Shown here in pieces: positions 56,757-64,000 of a DNA stretch of 64,000 nucleotides; within the stretch, counting starts at the first letter, position 1; every line of letters starts with the position of its first letter. A program made the translations under genes and the position numbers. The stretch comes from Vaginisenegalia massiliensis (GTDB lineage Bacteria > Bacillota > Bacilli > Lactobacillales > Aerococcaceae), in NCBI RefSeq assembly GCF_900604935.1, contig NZ_UWPC01000006.1, positions 1-64,000 of the forward strand, in the 5' to 3' direction. The notes below the pieces were generated by a model. The model ran no database searches, was not told where the DNA came from, and worked only from the letters and a program-made list of their open reading frames with translations.

Positions 56757-57144
56757 TTCTTCTGAGAGATACATCGGAACAATCGCCAAGGTAAGATTCC
56801 CTTATTATGATGTTACGACGTCTCAGCAACAATTTAAATTACGGCCTATGCTCATTATAGGAGCAGAAAAGGAATATTTACCATGTGATTTTACTGTTCT
56901 TCCTGTTTCTAGGGTTTCGAATCCACAAAATTTATCTGAAAGTTATGATATTAAGCTTGATAAAGATAAATGCGTATTACTGTCATTGAAAAAATCTCCA
57001 TCTTATATACGTGTTCATAAACAAAGTTATGCTAATTCTATTGATGTTCGAGATGATATCATAAGTAATTTGAAGGAACTTGATTTAGATTTATATGAAG
57101 AAATAAAGGAAAAACATTCTGAATTTAATGAATCATTATTTTAA
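56746..57144 (+). CDS. MazF/PemK-like toxin
   Basis: 132 residues. The MazF/PemK pattern is visible: IGTIAKVRFPYYD, FKLRPMLIIGAEKE, FTVLPVSRVSNP (small SH3-like barrel of a sequence-specific mRNA endonuclease). It starts at GTG 56746 with RBS GAGGGGGAG inside the antitoxin gene; the frame opens upstream without one. A terminator follows directly. Confidence 0.72.
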   Translation: MSNSSSERYIGTIAKVRFPYYDVTTSQQQFKLRPMLIIGAEKEYLPCDFTVLPVSRVSNPQNLSESYDIKLDKDKCVLLSLKKSPSYIRVHKQSYANSIDVRDDIISNLKELDLDLYEEIKEKHSEFNESLF

Positions 57145-57170
57145 AAGCACAGCCATTTGGTTGTGCTTTG
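57143..57170 (+). terminator. Terminator of the toxin-antitoxin operon
   Basis: AAAGCACAGCC / GGTTGTGCTTT with loop ATTT is followed by GTCTATT. It begins at the toxin stop codon. Confidence 0.75.
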
Positions 57171-57237
57171 TCTATTAAAAAGACTCAAACGAGCCTGACA
57201 TTTTAATAATCTTCTAAACCGCCCATGGTTTTAATGT

Positions 57238-57256
57238 GGGGCAATAATGGGGCAAC
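57238..57256 (+). repeat. Right-end GGGGCAAC repeats, candidate integrase arm sites
   Basis: GGGGCAAT (57238) and GGGGCAAC (57249) repeat with the same 11-bp spacing as the four left-end copies. They lie 78-96 bp from the attR core. Confidence 0.6.
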
Positions 57257-57333
57257 GAAATACTTTGTAAAAACTTAAGCCCTCTAATCCTTGATATTAC
57301 TTGATTTTTAAGAGTATAATTTTGGGTAGGTTA

Positions 57334-57403
57334 AGCTTGAGGGGCTAGTGGGAGTACTCCCGTGGAAGTTCGAGTCTTCTTGGCCGCATCCTAAGTAATA
57401 CCT
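57334..57403. other. attR, 70-bp core
   Basis: Identical to 19458-19527. It carries the displaced 3' part of the host tRNA-Leu without a 5' half, so it makes no functional tRNA. Host DNA resumes at 57404. Confidence 0.93.
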
Positions 57404-57404
57404 T

Positions 57405-57455
57405 AATACCAAGCTTACGAGCCTCTACAACTCGGAAGTTTGGTATTTTTTTGTT
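57405..57455 (+). terminator. Original host terminator of tRNA-Leu
   Basis: AATACCAAGCTT / AAGTTTGGTATT with inner CGAG/CTCG and a CTCTACAA loop, followed by TTTTTTG. Same layout and loop as the phage-side terminator at 19530, with different stem sequence. The AT-rich 57456-57590 should hold the promoter of the next operon; no convincing -35/-10 pair was found. Confidence 0.82.
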
Positions 57456-57599
57456 CTATTTGAGTTCAAGTCCAGATAGTGTTTGATTTATGGCAAAATT
57501 GTGGCAAATATTTCAAAAAAATGTCATTTGTTTATTTTAAATTTATTTTAATATGTTAGGATGCTAGTAGGATCACAAGGTCAGTAAAGGGGGCAAATG

Positions 57600-58316
57600 A
57601 TGAAAGATTTCAGAATTCTTTTAGTTGATGACGAGATTGGCTTGACCGATATGATAAAAATAGTTCTAAACAAAGAAGGGTTTAATGATGTTTATACCTT
57701 TGATAAGGGTCATGATTTGCTGACGTTTTTGCAAGCTAATAAAGCGGATTTAATTCTCCTAGATGTCATGTTGCCAGATACAGATGGTTTTAGCTTGTGT
57801 CAGTCTGTTCGCCATTTAACTTCGTGCCCCCTAATTTTCCTTACGGCTAGAACGCGTGAGCAGGATAAAATTATTGGTTTTAATGCTGGTGGCGATGATT
57901 ATATTACGAAACCCTTTGCCATTTCAGAATTAGTAGCACGAATTAAGGCCCATTATCGACGTAAGTATGAGTATGATCCTGATCAACAAGATTGTGTTTT
58001 AGAATTCGGGCCATTGAAAATCAATCTTAATTTGAGCCAAGTTTATTTAAATCAAGAACCTGTTAATTTTCCTGCTAAAGAATTGGAGTTGCTCATTTTC
58101 TTAGCGCAACATCCGCAGCGCCTATTTACATCGCAGGAGTTATATAGCTTATTGTGGAATAAAGATGAAGTTGGGGAAGAAAATACGGTAGCGGTTCATA
58201 TTAATCGAATTCGTAAACGTTTGGCTGAGGATGCCAAACACCCACTCTTTATTAAGACAGTTCGGGGCATTGGCTATAAATTCGCTTTTGAGGAAGGGGT
58301 TAATAATGAAGAGTAA
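57600..58316 (+). CDS. OmpR-family response regulator
   Basis: About 238 residues: receiver domain (about 5-118, LLVDDE, phosphoacceptor Asp in ILLDVMLPD, Lys in TKPFAISEL) and a winged-helix DNA-binding domain (about 140-235, ending IKTVRGIGYKF). An earlier ATG at 57597 is equally possible. It overlaps the kinase gene by 11 bp and probably controls the ABC exporter downstream. Confidence 0.93.
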   Translation: MKDFRILLVDDEIGLTDMIKIVLNKEGFNDVYTFDKGHDLLTFLQANKADLILLDVMLPDTDGFSLCQSVRHLTSCPLIFLTARTREQDKIIGFNAGGDDYITKPFAISELVARIKAHYRRKYEYDPDQQDCVLEFGPLKINLNLSQVYLNQEPVNFPAKELELLIFLAQHPQRLFTSQELYSLLWNKDEVGEENTVAVHINRIRKRLAEDAKHPLFIKTVRGIGYKFAFEEGVNNEE

Positions 58317-59394
58317 ACCTATGCAAAGGCGAATTGTGCTTCGTTTAACGGTCCATTTTTTAATTCAACAGTTTATTATTTTATTTATTTTACCCTTGCC
58401 TGCCATTTTATTGGTTTATGTTTCCTATGAAAATGTAGAAGAAAATATTTCTTGGCTAGTCCTAATCTTAATCTTATTGTATGCCTTGTTTTATGGGTTC
58501 TATTATGGCTTACCTTTAATGGATTTAATTCAATCAATGATGAATATCAAAGAAGGGCGCTATCAGTTAGTCAAGCGGGCTAAACGACCGGGTGTCTTTT
58601 CATCGCGTATTTATAAAGAAATTTATGAGACGCTAGAGACTTTGTCTGAGGTGCTTAAACAAGCAGAAGAAGATCGACATCAATTTGCCCTTCAGCGCTC
58701 AGAATGGGCTGCTGGCATCACTCATGACTTAAAAACACCTTTAAGCTACATAAAAGGCTATACCGATATGCTTTTAATCGAAGATTATTCTTGGACTTCA
58801 GAGGAGCAGTTGAAATTCCTCCAGGGTATTCAAACTAAGATCCAGCATATGGAAGAACTAATTGATGATTTAGGACAAGTCTTTAAAGTCGATCAGATGT
58901 CTATGAGTCAAATGATGACGCAAGACTGTTTTGATAGTGTAGCCGTGATGAAGGATTTAATCGATGAGTTGCAAATGACTCAAGAAAGCAATGGATTTAG
59001 TTTAAGTGTTAGCCAAAATAGGATGATGCTTGCAGGTGATCAGAAGCTATTTAGACGGGCGATGTTAAATTTGTTAATGAATAGTGTAATCCATAACCCA
59101 AGCGATACACAGATTGATTGTCAAATGATTAGTCAAGGCGATCAAATCTTGATACGTTTGACAGATAATGGTGTGGGGATGGATGAAATAACTCGGGCCA
59201 ATATTTTTAAGAAGTATTATCGAGGAACAGCTACCCATTCACCTAAGGAAGGAACTGGGTTGGGGATGGCTGTAACCAAACAAATAGTGGAAATGTTGCA
59301 TGGGGAAATCAAGGTAACCAGTGTGGTCGGTCAAGGAAGTGTTTTTTGTGTAACCTTACCAAAGGCCCAGACAAATAAAGAAGTAAAAGGGTGA
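58306..59394 (+). CDS. Sensor histidine kinase
   Basis: 362 residues: two membrane helices (about 20-65) with a very short external loop, HisKA domain with the phosphorylated His in WAAGITHDLKTPL, and HATPase with N box NLLMNSVIHNPS, DNGVGMD and GTGLGMA. The short loop is typical of intramembrane-sensing kinases linked to ABC transporters. ATG at 58306 with RBS GGAAGGGG. Confidence 0.93.
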   Translation: MKSKPMQRRIVLRLTVHFLIQQFIILFILPLPAILLVYVSYENVEENISWLVLILILLYALFYGFYYGLPLMDLIQSMMNIKEGRYQLVKRAKRPGVFSSRIYKEIYETLETLSEVLKQAEEDRHQFALQRSEWAAGITHDLKTPLSYIKGYTDMLLIEDYSWTSEEQLKFLQGIQTKIQHMEELIDDLGQVFKVDQMSMSQMMTQDCFDSVAVMKDLIDELQMTQESNGFSLSVSQNRMMLAGDQKLFRRAMLNLLMNSVIHNPSDTQIDCQMISQGDQILIRLTDNGVGMDEITRANIFKKYYRGTATHSPKEGTGLGMAVTKQIVEMLHGEIKVTSVVGQGSVFCVTLPKAQTNKEVKG

Positions 59395-59398
59395 CAGG

Positions 59399-60697
59399 AT
59401 GAAAGACATGTTTAAACAAATCAAATTTAAAAATAAGAAGCAAAAATATGGTGTAATAGGCTTAGGAGCCTTATTGGGTCTCGTCTTTGTTTTGAGTATC
59501 ATCAGTAATATTTTTGCAGGTGATAAGCCTAGTGATGAGGGGGATGTGACTTATGATGTTGCAACTTTGCGCAAACAAGAACCAGTATCGATAGAAGGGA
59601 TTTCCGTTCTTGAATCGGACTCAAGTTATTATTATGATCCGAGTCGAGGTGAAATTGAATCTATATATGTTAAAACCGGGGACAAAGTTCAAAAAGGCGA
59701 CACCTTGTTCACGTATCGCCAAGAAGCCATTGATGAGGAACTTGAAGATGCACAACGTGAAAAGAATCGCTTATATGCTAAAAGAGAGCAACTAGTCAAA
59801 CAATTGAGTCAATTAACTGGCAAAACGTATAATTTTCAAGGCGACTGTATCGATCTTAATCAAGTTCAAGGCAAGCAAAGTTATGCGATTATTGAACCAA
59901 TAAACCAGGACTTTGATGAAGCAGATATGTCAGTTGTTGTTCAAGCTTCTGATGCTACGGCGGTAACAAGCGATCAGGATGGATCGACCGGACTTAAGGA
60001 TCAAATTAAGGAGCTTAATTACAATATCGAAGACGTGGAAATTAAACTGATGCGCTTAAAGAAAAAACAACATGGTCCCGTTAAAGCCAAGTTTGCGGGT
60101 GAAGTTGTCTTTGACCAGACTGGCGTTTTTAATTCAAATGTCCCTTTGGTTCGTTTAGTGAGTGGACAAAATACCTTGATTCAAGGAAATGTGAGTGAGT
60201 ATGAATATTATCTAATGCAAGAAGATCGCCCTGTAGATCTACACGTTAAAGCTGAGGATCGAAAAGTCCAAGGGAAAATTACCCATTTTGATAAATTTCC
60301 GCCAATTAGTAATGGAGCACCCCTAGCCAGCCCAACTTCTGAAGGGGCGGGTGATTTAATGGCATCAGCAAGTAAAAGTCAGTCGGAAGCTGGACAATTT
60401 GGCTTTAGTATTTTGGCCGATGATTTTATTCAACCAGGTTTTTCAGTCAATATAAAGATTGCTATGCCGGGACTTGTCATTCCTAAAGATGCCATTATTA
60501 AAGAGAATAATCAAAACTACGTCTTTGTTTACCATGAAGGAAAAGTCAAGAAAACCGCCATTGATCTTGAACGCCAAGGAGCTCAAATGGTTGTTCAATC
60601 GGGGTTGAAAGCTGGCGACCAACTGATTCAATTTCCTCAACATTTAAAAGATGGACAAAGTGTACAAATTAATCAAGATCAAGAGCAAACAAATTAG
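59399..60697 (+). CDS. Membrane fusion protein of an ABC export system
   Basis: 432 residues: one N-terminal membrane helix (about 18-40), a lipoyl-like domain (GEIESIYVKTGDKVQKGDTL), a coiled coil (about 115-145 and 200-220) and C-terminal beta domains. This is the MacA/YknX-type adaptor pattern. It lies 4 bp after the kinase gene in one operon. Confidence 0.85.
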   Translation: MKDMFKQIKFKNKKQKYGVIGLGALLGLVFVLSIISNIFAGDKPSDEGDVTYDVATLRKQEPVSIEGISVLESDSSYYYDPSRGEIESIYVKTGDKVQKGDTLFTYRQEAIDEELEDAQREKNRLYAKREQLVKQLSQLTGKTYNFQGDCIDLNQVQGKQSYAIIEPINQDFDEADMSVVVQASDATAVTSDQDGSTGLKDQIKELNYNIEDVEIKLMRLKKKQHGPVKAKFAGEVVFDQTGVFNSNVPLVRLVSGQNTLIQGNVSEYEYYLMQEDRPVDLHVKAEDRKVQGKITHFDKFPPISNGAPLASPTSEGAGDLMASASKSQSEAGQFGFSILADDFIQPGFSVNIKIAMPGLVIPKDAIIKENNQNYVFVYHEGKVKKTAIDLERQGAQMVVQSGLKAGDQLIQFPQHLKDGQSVQINQDQEQTN

Positions 60698-60724
60698 GTT
60701 AGTAAAGCATAGATGGGGGATTGT

Positions 60725-61480
60725 ATGGTAGAACCAATTTTAAAAATTGAGAATTTAAATAAATACTATCAATTAGGAGAAAATCGTCTTCATATATTGA
60801 AAAATATTAACTTGTCAATCAACAAAGGGGAGTTTGTTTCAATTATGGGACCATCGGGATCAGGAAAATCGACCCTCATTAATGTGCTTGGCTTTTTAGA
60901 TAATCAATTTGAAGGGAGCTATCTCTTTAAAGGTAAATCCTTAGAACAGCGAACGGATAAACAAATTTCTTATTTGCGAAACAAGGTCGTCGGTTTTATT
61001 TTTCAAGATTTTAATCTTTTGCCTAGTTTGTCTGTCCAAGACAATATTCGCTTGCCTCTTTTATACTCAGGGCTTTCACGGCATGAAACGCAAGAGCGGG
61101 TTGAGGAAGCTTTAGCTAAAGTTGGTCTTGAGAACAAGGCTTTGCATCGACCTTCGGAATTATCAGGTGGGCAGAAGCAACGGGTAGCGATTGCGCGTGC
61201 TTTAATAAATCAACCTGATTTTATCATTGCCGATGAACCGACCGGCGCCTTGGACACGAAGACATCGAAAGCGATTATGGATATTTTAGAAAAATTGCAC
61301 CGGGAAGATGGCGTGACTATTGTGATGGTGACTCATGATCCGGCTTTACAGAAGTATGCGGATAAACACGTCGTAATTGTCGATGGCCGTATTAGTACCG
61401 TAGATAAGGTCTTGAATGCCGAAGAATTGGCTCAGAAATTTAATGCCTTGTCACAAGCAAGCGATCAAGGAGAGGATTAA
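60725..61480 (+). CDS. ABC transporter ATP-binding protein (MacB type)
   Basis: 251 residues: Walker A GPSGSGKST, Q-loop FIFQDFNLLP, signature LSGGQKQRVAIARAL, Walker B FIIADEPTGALD, H-loop MVTHDP. ATG at 60725 with RBS GGGGG; an earlier in-frame ATG at 60713 overlaps the RBS. It pairs with the permease that follows by 1 bp. Confidence 0.93.
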   Translation: MVEPILKIENLNKYYQLGENRLHILKNINLSINKGEFVSIMGPSGSGKSTLINVLGFLDNQFEGSYLFKGKSLEQRTDKQISYLRNKVVGFIFQDFNLLPSLSVQDNIRLPLLYSGLSRHETQERVEEALAKVGLENKALHRPSELSGGQKQRVAIARALINQPDFIIADEPTGALDTKTSKAIMDILEKLHREDGVTIVMVTHDPALQKYADKHVVIVDGRISTVDKVLNAEELAQKFNALSQASDQGED

Positions 61481-62689
61481 ATGAAAATAGAAGAACTTAT
61501 TTTATCTTCTTTAGCTACTTTACGGATGAATGGTCGGAGAACATTTTTGACTATGATTGGCATCATTATTGGTATTTCTTCGGTAATTACGATTTTGAGC
61601 TTAGGAAATGGTTTTAAGCAAGAAACCATGCATTCTTTAGCCAAAGATACCCAAGGAAGGCGGAGTCAGTCCTTCTATTTTCAACCTAATTCTGCCATCA
61701 ATAACGAGAAATTAAAGCCGTTTAAAGAAGCTGATCAAATAGCGATAAAACGTATTCCAGGCGTGGCTGGCGTGAAATTAGGGGCCGTTGAAGATACTAA
61801 AGAGATGGATGTCGAGGTAAAAGCGAATAATAATAGTTTGGCTTATACAGCTGGGATTCGTGAAAACACCGACTTTAACATGATTGAAGGGCGGAATCTC
61901 GATGCCTTGGATTCACAGACGCAGAAGCGGTATGTCATTATTAATGAACAAGTGGCTGAAGAGGTATTTGGTACTAGCCGTCATGTCATTAATCAATCAA
62001 TTAATATTAATAAACGAGCCTACACTATTGTGGGTTTATTTGCGGAGAGTGCTGATAAGGACAGTGGGATGTTTAATATGTCTAAGCCCAGTCAGTTAGT
62101 CATTCCCAAAGGAACGTATCAACTGTATGCTAAGGCTAATAATCAAATGTCTGATTTGACGGTTTATTTCACTAAATCCGCTAACATGTCTCAAACCAGT
62201 AAGAAAATCCAAAAAATGCTTAATGATCAAGGATCAGAGAAAGCGCGCGGAAGTTACCAATATATGGATATGTCAGAGATTATGTCTCAAATTGGAAAAA
62301 CACTTAATATGATTACCTACTTCATTTCGGCTGTGGCGGCTATTTCCTTATTTATTGCTGGGGTAGGAGTAATGAATATGATGTATATTTCGGTATCTGA
62401 ACGCACCAAGGAGATTGGAATTCGCCGTTCATTAGGCGCTACTGAGAAATCAATTAAGTGGCAATTTCTATTAGAGGGAATTGCAATTACAGCTGTTGGT
62501 GGCTTAATCGGTTATGTCATCGGTATCTTAATTGCCTCATTGATTGGAAATATGTTACCATTTAAACCACTTATTGATATTAAAATGGCTCTGTTAGCTG
62601 TTTTTATTTCTACGATTATTGGTATCGTGTTTAGTGTCTTTCCGGCCAAAAGCGCAGCTAAAAAGAATTTAGTAGAGATTTTGCGTTAA
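61481..62689 (+). CDS. MacB/FtsX-type ABC permease
   Basis: 402 residues: an N-terminal helix (RTFLTMIGIIIGISSVITIL), an extracellular MacB-periplasmic-core-like domain (about 45-270) and three C-terminal helices with the conserved SERTKEIGIRRSLGAT loop. With the adaptor and ATPase it forms a tripartite-like exporter; likely cargo is a peptide or a cell-envelope toxin. Confidence 0.92.
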   Translation: MKIEELILSSLATLRMNGRRTFLTMIGIIIGISSVITILSLGNGFKQETMHSLAKDTQGRRSQSFYFQPNSAINNEKLKPFKEADQIAIKRIPGVAGVKLGAVEDTKEMDVEVKANNNSLAYTAGIRENTDFNMIEGRNLDALDSQTQKRYVIINEQVAEEVFGTSRHVINQSININKRAYTIVGLFAESADKDSGMFNMSKPSQLVIPKGTYQLYAKANNQMSDLTVYFTKSANMSQTSKKIQKMLNDQGSEKARGSYQYMDMSEIMSQIGKTLNMITYFISAVAAISLFIAGVGVMNMMYISVSERTKEIGIRRSLGATEKSIKWQFLLEGIAITAVGGLIGYVIGILIASLIGNMLPFKPLIDIKMALLAVFISTIIGIVFSVFPAKSAAKKNLVEILR

Positions 62690-62805
62690 TTTTTAATAGT
62701 AGGATGAGTATTCACCCAATTAAGAATTGGCTGAAGATTAAATCAATAGTTTAGTGAAGGCATTTGCAGTATAATTAGATTATCTAAGGTAGCGAGGCGA
62801 TGTAG

Positions 62806-63303
62806 TTGAAAAAACAAGGATTTTTGTGGTTATTAATGTGTGTTTTATGCATGGGGACGATGACGGTTTATGCAGAAGAGGCTAATTTTCTTAAAGTAAA
62901 TGTTATTAAAGCTGGGGACCAAGAAATCAGTGGCAAAACCCAAGCCGAAGCGACCGTCTTAGTAAAATTTGAGGCGAGCGAAGATAAAGAAACAGTCCAA
63001 GCTGATCGTAAGGGACATTGGCAATTAAAGGTTCCACCTCAGATTCAATTAAAAATTGGTGATCAGGTTAACGTAACCTCAAACTCCAAGAGCAATCAAA
63101 TGAGCTTTCAATCAGTGGTCGTTCAAATACCCAAGGACATTCAATCCGGATCTGGAGATAAACAAAAGGTCACCTTGGATGGAAATGTAGAAACGATAAC
63201 TGAAGAAGACACATCACAAAATAGGGTTTGGTATTTTGTAGGCGGAGCTTTATTTGTGGCAATCATACTAGCCTATGCTGTTTATTCAAGGAGGAAACAA
63301 TGA
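62806..63303 (+). CDS. Secreted Ig-like protein with C-terminal membrane anchor
   Basis: 165 residues: signal peptide (1-23, ending VYAEE), an Ig-like beta domain (about 30-115, SGKTQAEATVLVKFEASEDK) and a C-terminal membrane helix with a SRRKQ tail. No LPxTG motif is visible before the helix, so it is probably membrane- not wall-anchored. Starts at TTG with RBS GAGGCG. Confidence 0.7.
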   Translation: MKKQGFLWLLMCVLCMGTMTVYAEEANFLKVNVIKAGDQEISGKTQAEATVLVKFEASEDKETVQADRKGHWQLKVPPQIQLKIGDQVNVTSNSKSNQMSFQSVVVQIPKDIQSGSGDKQKVTLDGNVETITEEDTSQNRVWYFVGGALFVAIILAYAVYSRRKQ

Positions 63304-63599
63304 ATTTAATTAAACGAATCGAAGAAATGGAAGCAACATACGACCATTCCCAAGCTATAACTAATGATTTTGAAAAAGTACTAGAAGCTTTCACAAAAGA
63401 TTTAAATCAGGCTAATCAATTAGTTGATTATTATGGAAGTGCACAGTGGTTTGAAGATGTAGAACAAGCTGAACAAGGTAAGGTTCCTAATAATCTTAAG
63501 CGGGGCGTTTTGTCAGAGGATTTAGTATATGATTATATCGTTCAACGCCATCAAATTGGACTTAAATTATTAGAAGTAGCTAGAAATTTATTAGATTAA
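63300..63599 (+). CDS. DUF4298 family protein
   Basis: 99 residues, helical: IKRIEEMEATYDHSQAITND, YYGSAQWFEDVEQAEQGKVP and GVLSEDLVYDYIVQRHQIGL, the DUF4298 pattern. ATG at 63300 with RBS AAGGAGG overlaps the previous stop by 4 bp, so the pair is co-translated. The function is unknown. Confidence 0.82.
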   Translation: MNLIKRIEEMEATYDHSQAITNDFEKVLEAFTKDLNQANQLVDYYGSAQWFEDVEQAEQGKVPNNLKRGVLSEDLVYDYIVQRHQIGLKLLEVARNLLD

Positions 63600-63601
63600 G
63601 T

Positions 63602-63639
63602 AAAAAAGCGAATCAACAAGCTAGTTGATTCGCTTTTTG
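63602..63639 (+). terminator. Strong terminator
   Basis: AAAAAGCGAATCAAC / GTTGATTCGCTTTTT with loop AAGCTA, followed by GATTT. It ends the unit 62806-63599. Confidence 0.92.
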
Positions 63640-63782
63640 ATTTAATAAGGAAAATAATATGAAGGCAATCATATCCTTTTGAATAGGAAACGCTTACCAA
63701 TTTTAAATTAAAATCCCTTTTTGTCTTTATCATTAGCTCAACTAGACTATAATAGACTTATAGAAGCTTTGGGAGGCGTCAT

Positions 63783-64000
63783 ATGAAAAAGTTACTTGAG
63801 AAGATGGGGGTTTGGCTACTTGCCTTTATTATTATCTGGGCTTTTGCAAGTCCAATACTAAAATCTGGCATTAAGTTTATTAAAGGTGAGCAAGATCCTG
63901 TTTATTCAATTGATTCGGCAAATGTCTTGATTCAAGTTAATTCGGATGGTTCAGCAGATTTTACTCAAGCATATGATTATTCGATTGAGCATATAAATGG
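63783..64000 (+). CDS. DUF2207-like membrane protein, 3' end cut by window edge
   Basis: The first 72 residues: a signal/membrane helix (about 8-25, MGVWLLAFIIIWAFASPIL) and then YSIDSANVLIQVNSDGSADF, which matches the start of DUF2207 extracellular domains (DG-x-a-x-x-x-x-x-Y). RBS GGGAGGCG; a -10 TATAAT lies at 63748-63753. The rest is outside the window. Confidence 0.65.
   Translation, partial: MKKLLEKMGVWLLAFIIIWAFASPILKSGIKFIKGEQDPVYSIDSANVLIQVNSDGSADFTQAYDYSIEHIN

Larger units (their letters stand above)
19528..57333. mobile_element. Complete cos-type siphovirus prophage (about 37.9 kb)
   Basis: Bounded by the 70-bp attL and attR repeats. Module order is integrase, lysogeny/accessory arm, early regulation, recombination/replication, late regulator, cos-HNH-terminase, HK97-type head, siphovirus tail, holin/endolysin, toxin-antitoxin. 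All structural modules are present and open, so the element may be inducible. No separate helicase loader, SSB or Holliday-junction resolvase gene was recognised. Confidence 0.95.

Noticed and set aside
57485-57510. Further integrase arm sites (GTGGCAAA) beyond attR
   Set aside because: The motif differs from GGGGCAAC, lies on the host side and lacks the 11-bp spacing.
58231-58305. Upstream extension of the histidine kinase
   Set aside because: It overlaps the response regulator's DNA-binding domain and has no RBS; the ATG at 58306 does.

Overview
The window looks like the chromosome of a low-GC Gram-positive coccus of the Lactobacillales. An Aerococcaceae-type genome (Aerococcus, Facklamia or a relative) is my best guess from the 5S/tRNA cluster, the LysM-3D secreted protein and the general gene style. 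That family-level placement is inference, because no marker gene in the window settles it.

Left chromosomal part (1-19,430). The window opens inside a 5S rRNA gene that ends an rRNA operon, followed by a run of 12 tRNA genes (Asn, Ser, Glu, Val, Asp, Phe, Tyr, Trp, His, Gln, Cys, Leu). Housekeeping genes follow: an ArsR-type regulator, aspartate ammonia-lyase with a divergent LysR regulator, a trigger-factor-C-like protein overlapping a serine beta-lactamase-like hydrolase, an Lrp regulator coupled to an aminotransferase, oligoendopeptidase F, a secreted LysM-3D cell-wall protein with a structured leader, an AEC-family permease, a purine permease (NCS2/AzgA type), tex, a small XRE/membrane pair, and a COG0523 GTPase with a His-rich loop. 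A degenerate tandem repeat with a 120-bp period fills the gap between the two permeases.

Prophage (about 19,458-57,403). A complete cos-type siphovirus prophage of about 38 kb sits in a tRNA-Leu(GAG) gene. The exact 70-bp duplication (19458-19527 and 57334-57403) marks attL and attR. Left to right it carries an integrase with 11-bp arm repeats; an accessory/immunity arm on the minus strand (an AbiF-like HEPN protein with a candidate RNA partner, a broken second copy with its own candidate RNA, a SHOCT protein, an ImmA-type protease and a CI-like repressor); a lysogeny switch whose two best promoters face each other; early genes (Cro, antirepressor, YqaJ exonuclease, RecT, DUF4373 replication protein, MazG-like, NrdH, a PQ-loop membrane protein, an ArpU-like late regulator); the cos/HNH/terminase region; an HK97-type head module; a tail module with a programmed -1 frameshift in the chaperone gene and a tail-lysin domain split over two genes that together hold four cell-wall-active domains; holin and a two-enzyme endolysin; and, just before attR, a Panacea-domain antitoxin with a MazF/PemK-like toxin.

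Right chromosomal part (57,404-64,000). A response regulator/histidine kinase pair is followed without large gaps by a membrane-fusion protein, an ABC ATPase and a MacB-type permease, most likely a sensor-controlled export or peptide-resistance system. Next come a secreted Ig-like membrane-anchored protein, a DUF4298 protein and the start of a DUF2207-like membrane protein cut by the window edge.

The most interesting parts are the AbiF-type loci with candidate RNA partners, the split multi-enzyme tail lysin, the Panacea-MazF-like pair, the face-to-face symmetric lysogeny switch, and the replaced tRNA terminator at the attachment site.
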